Shown here one piece after another: positions 36,600-64,000 of a stretch of DNA of 64,000 nt. The DNA is from Kryptolebias marmoratus (Eukaryota; Chordata; Actinopteri; Cyprinodontiformes; Rivulidae). Under the pieces are notes generated by a model. The model was not told where the DNA came from, searched no databases, and was given only the letters and a program-made list of their open reading frames with translations. The position numbers and the translations under genes were made by a program. The stretch spans positions 9,278,630 through 9,342,629 of the forward strand of contig NC_051438.1 of the NCBI RefSeq assembly GCF_001649575.2, given 5' to 3'. Numbering within the stretch: the first letter of the stretch is position 1; every line of letters begins with the position of its first letter.

Positions 36600-37813
36600 A
36601 GATGCATGTCAATAATGATCTTTAATGTCAATATATACATAACTTGAAAGAAAAAAATAGAATTTTTAAAATCAAATGAAATAAATACAATATCATACAA
36701 TTTCCACAATGTCTTTTCGAAGAGAGATCGATGGAAATATTTTCTTTATTTCAGCCTCTCTGGTTCGACGGGGGTGCGTCCCGTCCCCCCCAGAGAAATC
36801 CGTACGCCTCCGCCACATGCTCTTCATCTTCATCATCAACATCATACACGTTAATTTATATTTATAGACACATAGAATCTTTTGTTTTTCTTTTTTAAAA
36901 CAAGACCTTCCCGCTATCGTGACCACACTGTTGCACCTTCAGATTCTTGGCATTTTCATCGATCCATCAGCAGCTTATGTAACTTTTTGATACATTTTCA
37001 GCATCACAAAGTAACATGAGTCGAATGCATTTTTTTTTTGTTTGTTTGTTTGTTTGTTTTAAGGGAAATGAAACACAGATTCTGCCCAAACATGCATTTA
37101 TGTTCCCAAAAGTGCTGGTAAATGATTTTGATCCTGAGGTACTTTTACTTCAGCCACAAGCAGAATTTCTTTTCTTTTTTTATTATTATTATTTTTTTAT
37201 TTCTTTATGTTGTCATCGTCGTTTTGAGTCCCAAAAAGGAAACAGTGTTACAGTGTACCTCAGTCAACATCGTCCTTTCACCACCCGCAACATAAACCTT
37301 TACTTCATTGTGAAGAAAAGAAGTTCAAGACAGCAAAAGTAAACACAGAGAGAGAACTGAGGAGGAGGATGGTAGGGTGGCGATGAAGAGCAGTGGGGGA
37401 GGGCGTGGGGGCACAGTTTAACCAAGCAGCTTTGAATCAGCCAATCACAGTGAAGGAGAACATCAGCTGGTGTGTTTCTTCCCCCCGGGCGGGGAGGAAG
37501 AGCGAATGAAAGGCGAGGAGGGCGAGTGCATATGAGCGCTGTGGAAATAAATACAAGTCCGTCTCCCCAGCAGTAACAGATATGTGAGTTTACCCCCCCT
37601 CTACGTTGTCGACCGGCTTCCTCGCCTTCTGTGTCTGCGTGAGCGTGTTTCCGGGTTGCTGATGCTGGAAGTGTTAAAATAAAGATTTTTTTTTTTTTTC
37701 AAACAGAAGGGGGGGAGACATGATGTTCGGACTGGTGCGAGTGTGTGAGCATGCTCCGCTGTGTGTGAGTCGGCGAGAGTGAAGGTGAGGACCGAAGGGC
37801 GAGCAACGCGTGT
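36600..37813 (-). other. rps6ka6: rps6ka6 3' UTR (inferred)
   Basis: Sequence downstream of the stop codon on the minus strand. A possible polyadenylation signal ATTAAA (TTTAAT on the plus strand) sits at 36621-36626, which would give a 3' UTR of about 1.2 kb; nearer TTTATT strings give shorter options. It contains a (GTTT)n run near 37040-37060 and a GC-rich, CpG-containing stretch at 37360-37660. Confidence 0.4.
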
Positions 37814-58311
<20,498 letters not shown>

Positions 58312-58319
58312 CTTGTGCC

Positions 58320-58900
58320 AGGAATTGCCTCCCTTAAAAGTCTAAGGCATCGTCGTCCGCCTAGAGCCCCTCTCCACGTTGCATGTCTTCCCCCTCTCCG
58401 TGCGTCTGTGTGGAAGTCCGGGGGAGCTATTTTCTGCTCCGGCGTTCAGCCGCAGCGAGAGAGGAGGAGGAGGAGGAGGCTGCCTGCCTCGCGGACCGCT
58501 ATGCCGCGGGGAGACTGGGCACGCGAGGAGCGGGTCGGCTCAGTTCGTCGTGGAGGTGCGGGTGTGCGGGAGGTGGTGGTGGAGGAGGAGGAGGGGAAGG
58601 GGGGGGCAAACTGTTGGTGCCGCTGACCGGGGACCATAAACGCTCACCTAGAGCACCGCTTCCACCCTGCCATAACTGCGAACATGGCGGCCACCGTGGT
58701 ACCTGACCGTTGGTGAATGAGTGTTATTGACGTACTTGTGACGCAGCTCAGCTAAGGATTTCCCCCCGTCCAAACCAAAGCGGCACGTCTCGAGACGGAG
58801 GAGGAGGGCGCGTGGATGTGGTTGAGGAGGGGGAGGAGGGGACGCGCTGTGAATGACACACACATCCGGTGGACAGACAGACAAGACAGGCAGACCTTTC
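58320..58900. promoter_or_regulatory. rps6ka6: CpG-rich promoter region of rps6ka6
   Basis: GC- and CpG-rich sequence around and upstream of exon 1. It contains GGA/GGT-rich purine tracts (58456-58477, 58564-58605) that could form G-quadruplexes and a YY1-type AACATGGCGGCC at 58681-58692. No TATA box. ORFs on both strands reflect GC content. Confidence 0.6.
58342..58350 (-). other. Minimal upstream ORF in the rps6ka6 leader
   Basis: On the minus strand ATGCCTTAG is a start, one codon and a stop, 31 bases before the main ATG, with A at -3. If transcribed it would be a minimal uORF. Confidence 0.4.
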
Positions 58901-59077
58901 TGCTCGAAATAGTAATTAACTGGCGAGGAGTTTCCCCAAGTGTTGACTCCAGTTTGAACCAGCTTTTAGATATTTAGGGCTGAGCGAGTGTTTTCAAGCT
59001 GCTGCACCATAAGCTCGCCCAGTATCTTTAATTCAAGGGGAAATAAGAAGCTTAAAGCTCATCCACTTTCTCTTTAG

Positions 59078-59078
<1 letters not shown>
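58900..59078. other. No feature recognised
   Basis: Unique-looking sequence between the promoter and a microsatellite. Confidence 0.5.

Positions 59079-59130
<52 letters not shown>
59079..59130. repeat. (CT)n-(CA)n compound microsatellite
   Basis: A CT run to 59101 changes directly to a CA run to 59130. Confidence 0.95.
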
Positions 59131-59133
<3 letters not shown>

Positions 59134-59620
59134 CTCAGCATTTATCTGGTAAGGCTCTAGACAGCCAGAGTACTACATGTCTACAACTGTAGATATCTTT
59201 ATATTAGTATTTGGTGATAATAAAAGGATAATATTATAAAAGGATAGCACAATATTTACATGGATCATTCCTGTTTCTTGTATAATTTAAAGTACATTAT
59301 ATACATTAAAATTTGCGTTTTTGGTGCTACTGAGCAGTCGACTTGTTAAGTGAATATTAATGTATAGAGTTAAAATATTGATTAAAAATAAAGAAGGAAA
59401 ACAAAGCAAACTAAAGTGTTGTATTGTAAAGTTATTGTATGGATTATAATTACTAATACTGATAGGCATAGTAACACTATAATAGCAATCAAAATAGTCC
59501 AGTACTGTAATTTAAGGACTAATTATTAACACACCTGGTGCCCCAAAATTAAATAAGTAAAATTGTAAATATCTTTAAGACTACTTCTTTTTTTTAAGGA
59601 AAATGTAAGGTCATTTTGGA
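59131..59620. other. No feature recognised
   Basis: AT-rich intergenic sequence. Confidence 0.5.
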
Positions 59621-59689
59621 TTTAATGGCAGCAGCACAACTCAAAAAGTTGCTCCAGGTCCATGTTTCCCTCTGTGAAGCATCCTCTCT

Positions 59690-60530
59690 TCTTTTAACAA
59701 GCTGCTGGAAGTTTTAGAGGGAATGTTGTCCCGTTCTTGTCCGACGGAGGATTCTAGCTGTTCGACAGTCCCGGGTCTTTGCTGGATTTCTTGTTTCATG
59801 ATGCATCAGATGGTGAGAGGTCAGGACTGCAGGCAGGTCAGTTCAGCACCTGGACTCTTTTATTATGAAGCCCTGCTGCTGGAATGGATGCAGGATGTGT
59901 TTTAACATTGTCTTCCTATAATATGCAAGACCTTCCTGAAAAAAAAGTAATCTGGATGGGAGCATATGTTGTTCTAAAACCCGTGTTTACATTTCTGCAT
60001 TGATGGAGCCTTTCCAGATGTCTAAGCTGCTCATGCCAGAGGCACTAATGCACCCCCATACCATCAGAGAGGCAGTCTTTAGAACTGCTTCCTCTCCTCT
60101 TTAGTTTCCTTGGTTTTCAAACAGAATTTCAGTTTTCTTCAGTCCATTTTAAATGAGCTTTGGCCCAGATGAAGATGGCGGCGTTTCTGCATGGTGTTCA
60201 CATCTGGCTTCTTCTGTGCCTGATGGAGCTTTAATCAGCATTAGTGGACGGTTCAGAAAACTGTGCTACAATGATCTGTGGAAGTGTTTCACACCAGAAT
60301 CCAGCCTGTTTTTAATGCAGTGCTGCCTGAAGGTCACAGCTTCCAACACTGACTTTGAGCCTTTTTGTCCTTTGAGCTCAGACATTTCCCCAGATTCTTA
60401 AAAACATTTGATGAAATTATGAACTGTAGATGATGGCATATCAGAAACGTTCCCAGTTTTCTGTTGAGGAACATTATTCTTAAACAGTTCCACTATTTTT
60501 CCAAAAAAGCTTTAAAAAGCAAAGCAACTG
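59690..60530 (-). pseudogene. Dead Tc1-like transposase
   Basis: Reading the minus strand from 60510 downward: a helix-turn-helix fragment with PSSTVHNFIKCF then a stop then ESGEMSE, followed by LKLHQAQKKPDVNTMQKRR, a frameshift, WAKAHLKWTEEN, and ASLMVWGCIS at about 60060-60030. These are the successive blocks of a Tc1-family DDE transposase, in order, with stops and at least one frameshift. Internal deletions are likely because the blocks are closer than in a full-length element. The plus-strand ORFs here are shadows. The element cannot encode an active protein. Confidence 0.7.
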
Positions 60531-61080
60531 GACCTCTATAGTGTAATTAAGGAGGTTCTGCTTCCAGGGTTTAAACTCTGTGAGCTTGTAACTCATTAAA
60601 ATGACAAAAGCAGAGTTTTATATGTTGCTTATCTTGTTATTGTTGTGTTCTTTTCGATATAAGTGTGTTTTATATCGACTGATATCAATAATCTCCCTTT
60701 TGTGAACGAGAAGTAAAGATGATTTGTGAGAGAAGGGTAGGCATTCAGAAGCTGCAGCTTCGGCCTTCACCGCTTTTTTGGACCAATTACATACTAACCC
60801 TGGACTTTACTATTCAGTACATTAGTTTTTTTATTGGTCTTTTTATTTTTTTTTTTACATTACAGTTTTTATTTTATCGTATTGTATTCAGTTTCGAAAT
60901 AAACAAGTCTCAATATACACACAGATACAAAACAGTTAAGTTAGAGGTCATTTATTGTTCCCTCTGGACAGGACCAGAGCAAGGCGAATGATATGCAGTA
61001 AAAAAAAAAAAAAAAGGCATTAGTCAGCCCAACAGTCGTAGTGAAGCGTCGATCCACAGGCACTGTGCATGAATTTACTA
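60531..61080. other. No gene recognised; T-rich patch
   Basis: Ends with an A16-type homopolymer near 61000-61015. It may include distal 3' UTR of hdx if later polyadenylation signals (TTTATT on the plus strand at about 60843 and 60948) are used. Confidence 0.4.
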
Positions 61081-61088
61081 GAGTATTT

Positions 61089-61094
61089 TTTATT
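61089..61094 (-). terminator. hdx: Candidate hdx polyadenylation signal
   Basis: TTTATT on the plus strand, AATAAA on the gene strand, about 105 bases after the hdx stop codon. Confidence 0.4.
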
Positions 61095-61198
61095 ATATTT
61101 GTAACTGTTGGACCGCTCAGTCCTTCCTTTGTAAAATCTGTCTCAGTGTGGAGTGTGAGAACATCTGTACGAGTGTGTTCGTGCGCTGATGGGGGCAG

Positions 61199-61441
61199 TC
61201 ACTTTTGTTCCTCTGGCAGCTGCTCCTCTGATGCAGAGGGCGTCGCAGCTTCGGCCGTTGCGTGGTCTTTGCTCACGGCCACTATCAGGAATTCTTCGGT
61301 CGTTTGGACCTGTGGAGAATGTGCGCCGCTCGAACCATCTGCCTGGAAGTGGTGCTCGGGTGTCGCATCCGACTGGGCTCCTCCCTCCGCAGTCAGGTCC
61401 CAGTCCTGGTCTGAAGGATGAGGTAGACTGGCTAAAAGTTC
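61199..61441 (-). CDS. hdx: hdx terminal coding exon
   Basis: 80 residues and stop, starting ELLASLPHPSDQDWDL. The acceptor is TTCAG immediately preceded by a (TG)n repeat on the gene strand. The middle is alanine-, threonine- and glutamate-rich and little conserved, so the exon rests on the frame, the acceptor and the human LSDLPPELEEMD-like start. Confidence 0.8.
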   Translation of the reverse strand, partial: ELLASLPHPSDQDWDLTAEGGAQSDATPEHHFQADGSSGAHSPQVQTTEEFLIVAVSKDHATAEAATPSASEEQLPEEQK

Positions 61442-63237
61442 CTGAACACACACACACACACACACGGCAAGTTACAAATGTACAATTACAGGCACCCCGC
61501 TTAGCATTTTGACGGTGAATGCACCTGCTGTCTCTCCAGGTCGTTGTTCCTCATGGCACTGAGCAGGCTCTTCGTGAAGTCCGCAAGCTCCTGGTATTTT
61601 TGTTTTTGGTTCTCTAGCTCGTTCTCTAAGAACTGCACCTCCTCGTGCTGAAACGGAAGAATTCAAAGGGAGTTCAGAGCACAGGGGGGGGGGGGCGGCA
61701 CGGCGTTGCGGTGCTTTTAAAACTGCCGCCGTTTAACCTCGAGGTTTCCCTTCTGTCAGCCCGCCCCAGGGCAGCTGTGGCTGCGATGAAGCTCGCTGCC
61801 ATCAGTGTGTGAATGATTGTAGTGTGAAGCGCTTTTGGGGTCCTTGGACTAGATAAAGCGCTGTACGTGTACAAGCTATTTCCATTTCCGCACAGACGCA
61901 GCAGGAACGGTGTTTGACCGGTCCGCGTGTCCTCACCTTGAACTCCAGCAGGTTCTGCATCTGCTCGAGGTCCGAAGCCACCAAGTCGTCGTCGGCTTCT
62001 TCATCCTCGTCGATTACTTCAATCTTCTGTCAAATAAAACAAACAAAAACAAAACACAGATTAAACAGCTGATGATCTCGTGAGGAAAATAATTGACCTG
62101 CTTCAGATTAAAGGAGTTGCATTCATAAATAGGTTTTCAGAAGGTAGTTGGAAAAAAAAAAGGTAAGAGGAAACAAATGAGTTCAAATTTGCTGAAATAC
62201 ATTTATTAGTTATTGTGAACTTTCTTGATATGAGTCTAAAATGAGACTGTATAAAGATTATGAACGATTAGTATCTTACCTGTTGTAAATAAATCATTGA
62301 ACAACCTCAGGTCAGAGAAACAGATTTTACATCTCACACGACAGACGAACTGATGCAGTCAAGACCAGAGCGGGTTACAGTATGTTTATTTACAAAAAGG
62401 ATTGCTGCTGCCCTAAAACAACTCCACTCTAAGAGATTTTCATGGGAATGTTATTTTATAAACCTTTACGTCGCTGTCAGTTTGCACGACACAGTCATTC
62501 CAGCAGAAAGTTTTTTTTAAAAGAACAAATAGCAGCAGCAAGACATTTTTGGCAAGAATATCATGTTGTTTCTGCTACAATAACTATGTACTGCAAATCA
62601 AGCGGTGCTGTAAAGGTTTATAAAACAGCGTTTGTATAAACTCAAATTTTTGAGACTAGAGTTATTTTGAGACAGCAGTGAAATGCTTTGGCCACTCAGG
62701 CTAGCTGTTAGTTTTTTAATCTGGTCAGAATTCAACTATTTGCCCAAATCGAGATCGTTAAAAAAGCTGTCGACAGGAAATATATTAACTGTTCATAATC
62801 TTTCCACAGAATCCACTTAAAATAAACCCTAACCCTCTTTAATGAGGTTCAGTATCATCAACAATAACGATTAAGTACCACATTATCGGCCAGCAGAGGA
62901 GCAGCGGACACATCTGTCTCGTCATCTCCGTCTCTGTGCTGGGAGTCCACGGTCCCATCTAGGTTTGACAACACGGTGTGAGTGCGTTTTCTGCACAGTT
63001 TGCTCAGCCGTACGCGTTTGCGCGTTCAGCCGCCTCACCCTCGGACATGCACACGGATCCCCCGTCGTTCGACTCATCAGCCAGTTCAGGCGTCCCGAGC
63101 CGCTCGCCGTCCGGGCTGAGGGCCACCGGAGACTGGTGTCCTGGGGACGAGCTCGTGAACACGGCAGGTCCGCCTTTGGGAGGGGGGATTTCGATACCCA
63201 TCAGACGGTACTTCCTCCGCCTGTTGCTGATCCATGT
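61199..63237 (-). CDS. hdx: Highly divergent homeobox protein, last five coding exons
   Basis: Partial gene: 244 C-terminal residues from five exons (63039-63237, 62879-62958, 61937-62026, 61525-61647, 61199-61441), all in frame with GT-AG junctions. The first exon begins inside helix 3 of a homeodomain, TWISNRRRKYRLMGIE, followed by IPPPKGGPA, which closely matches human HDX after its second homeodomain. Next come serine-rich and acidic stretches (SVCMSE; KIEVIDEDEEADDD), then a coiled-coil-like HEEVQFLENELENQKQKYQE, and a C terminus ending PEEQK. Human HDX is about 690 residues, so roughly two thirds, including the first homeodomain, lie beyond base 64000. It is a putative nuclear DNA-binding protein with poorly known function. 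Gene order next to rps6ka6 supports the assignment. Confidence 0.92.
61446..61465. repeat. (CA)n microsatellite at the hdx terminal acceptor
   Basis: Ten CA units; on the gene strand a (TG)n that serves in place of a normal polypyrimidine tract before TTCAG. Confidence 0.95.
61525..61647 (-). CDS. hdx: hdx exon with coiled-coil-like segment
   Basis: 41 residues: HEEVQFLENELENQKQKYQE, LADFTKSLLSAMRNNDLERQ, Q. This matches the human NEEVKFIENELEIQKQKY block. Confidence 0.93.
61684..61880 (-). repeat. Poly-G and LINE-tail-like sequence in hdx intron
   Basis: A G10 run at 61686-61695, then GTAGTGTGAAGCGCTTTTGG and TAGATAAAGCGCTGTACGTG, similar to the 3' ends of fish non-LTR elements. No ORF. 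Confidence 0.45.
61937..62026 (-). CDS. hdx: hdx exon with acidic stretch
   Basis: 30 residues: KIEVIDEDEEADDDLVASDL and EQMQNLLEFK. KIE(V/I)ID is conserved with human HDX and resembles a SUMO-type core with a following acidic patch. Confidence 0.92.
62449..62635. mobile_element. Palindromic MITE-like element
   Basis: TGTTATTTTATAAACCTTTA at the left is mirrored by TGTAAAGGTTTATAAAACAG at the right, about 150 bp apart. The left arm also matches ATATTTTATAAACCTTTACG near 4600. Lies in an hdx intron. Confidence 0.45.
62879..62958 (-). CDS. hdx: hdx exon after the homeodomain exon
   Basis: 27 residues, DGTVDSQHRDGDDETDVSAA followed by PLLADNV. Little conserved, but frame and both splice sites (CCTAG acceptor, GTACTT donor) link neighbours that are conserved, and DNV precedes KIE as in human. 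Confidence 0.8.
63039..63237 (-). CDS. hdx: hdx exon with end of second homeodomain
   Basis: 66 residues from TWISNRRRKYRLMGIE to SVCMSE. Acceptor TTGCAG, donor GTGAGG. WISNRRRKY is the homeodomain recognition-helix end. Confidence 0.96.
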
Positions 63238-63414
63238 CTGCAAATCAAAACCAAACAAAAACAACACCACCAGTGAAACTCCTGTCAGAGTGAACGATCT
63301 CAAAAGAAACTTGACACATTTCATTTTTTTCTGCGAAAACCTTCAATGAAATTTGTTGAAGAAGCTCAAACTGAGCTGTTAAACAACAGAAGCTGAAATG
63401 ATCAGGACACAAGC

Positions 63415-63620
63415 TAAAAGAAGAGTAGCTAAAAGTAACCAAAGAGATGCTAAAGCTAAAACTAGCAAAACAGATGATAATTTTAGCAAAATTATAAGAA
63501 AATATAAACTAAGCTAAATAAGCTAAACTGAAGATAAAAACAGCAAAACAGCTAAAATGAGCAGAATTGTAGCTGATAAGCAGAATGGCAACCAAAAGCT
63601 AAAAGCAGCATAAAACAAAA
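63415..63620. repeat. Degenerate GCTAAAA-type tandem array
   Basis: Repeated variants of AGCTAAAAGTAGC, AGCTAAAACTAGC, AGCAAAACAGCTAAAATGAGC over 200 bp. A decayed minisatellite or SINE-related array. Confidence 0.75.
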
Positions 63621-63777
63621 ATTGAGTTTGCTGAAGCAGATTTCAAAGAAAACATTGTTTTTGAAGAAATTGGCGAGATTTTTTTTTTTGAATTCGAGTT
63701 AAAAATTTTGTATGAAAGTATAAAAGTTACAACAAGCAAAAGTGATTGAGCTGAAGGTTCTATTTCATCCCTACTGA

Positions 63778-63903
63778 CCGCCAGAGGGCGGTGCTGAAAG
63801 CACTGAATGTTCCCTTCGCGCATGCGCAGTTCGAGTAATAGTATCAACAGTCACACTTGTGACACATCGGATGATCAATCAGAGGCTATATAGCCTGACG
63901 TCA
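63778..63903. promoter_or_regulatory. Cluster of CTCF-, NRF1-, TATA- and CRE-type motifs
   Basis: CCGCCAGAGGGCGG at 63778-63791 (13 of 14 CTCF core positions), CGCGCATGCGCA at 63817-63828 (NRF1 consensus), CTATATAG at 63886-63893 and TGACGTCA at 63896-63903 (full CRE), all within 126 bp. It may be an LTR-type promoter fragment or an internal hdx promoter. The window ends before a boundary is reached. Confidence 0.4.
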
Positions 63904-64000
63904 TCCGAGGCTCTGTTCCTTTTTTCTTCTCGCATGCGGTTCGCTGCACATGGCATTGGCCTTTTCACCGTGGTTGGACGCCCGACTGCCTGTTGGCTGG

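Larger units (their letters stand above)
63238..64000 (-). other. hdx: hdx intron, cut by the window end
   Basis: No further hdx exon before base 64000. Contains the GCTAAAA-type array and, at its end, a cluster of promoter-type motifs. Confidence 0.6.

Noticed and set aside
58315..58706. Three overlapping plus-strand ORFs upstream of rps6ka6
   Set aside because: They are GC-rich promoter sequence on the non-gene strand with G/R/E low-complexity text.
59723..60401. Plus-strand ORFs at the end of the rps6ka6-hdx interval
   Set aside because: They are shadows of the minus-strand Tc1-like relic.
63599..63847. An 82-codon minus-strand ORF upstream of the hdx homeodomain exon
   Set aside because: No homeodomain residues and no usable splice sites, so it is not the missing hdx exon.

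Overview
This window is vertebrate nuclear DNA, most likely from a percomorph-type teleost fish. It is AT-rich, rich in microsatellites and full of short decayed transposon copies. Genes have introns with GT-AG junctions, and the recognisable proteins are vertebrate. There is no bacterial, viral, plasmid or CRISPR-like content.

Three genes can be supported, in the order and orientation known from human Xq21: pou3f4 (+, single exon, 27080-28156), rps6ka6 encoding RSK4 (-, 22 coding exons, 58311 down to 37814) and hdx (-, last five coding exons, 63237 down to 61199; its 5' part lies beyond base 64000). I rebuilt the rps6ka6 reading frame exon by exon. The phases agree at all 21 introns and give a 727-residue double kinase with both catalytic cores intact. 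The last five hdx exons also stay in frame and encode the end of the second homeodomain, acidic stretches, a coiled-coil-like segment and the C terminus. No cylc1 exon was seen between pou3f4 and rps6ka6, where mammals carry it.

Layout. 1-25250: no recognisable exon; microsatellites, relics of at least two dispersed repeat families, LINE 3' ends, and a few complex patches that may be regulatory. 25250-27079: GC-rich upstream and promoter region of pou3f4, with an octamer motif, CCAAT boxes, a C tract and a 39-base assembly gap. 27080-28156: pou3f4. 28157-36600: its 3' UTR, a long T-rich degenerate array, a 253-base gap, candidate conserved elements and a Tc1-like fragment. 36600-58311: rps6ka6, with repeats in its introns. 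58312-58900: its CpG-rich promoter. 58900-61080: microsatellite and a dead Tc1-like transposase. 61080-64000: hdx 3' end, a GCTAAAA-type array, and at the window edge a compact cluster of promoter-type motifs.

Roles. Pou3f4 is a neural and inner-ear POU transcription factor whose mammalian locus depends on distant enhancers, so the long gene-free flank is a reasonable place to look for control elements. RSK4 acts downstream of ERK and PDK1. Hdx is a divergent homeobox protein of poorly known function. Nothing in the sequence shows that the three proteins work together; their proximity is old conserved linkage. I found no convincing new biological system. The most useful leads are the motif cluster at 63778-63903, two splice sites fused to dinucleotide repeats, upstream ORFs in two genes, and small repeat families that may be undescribed.
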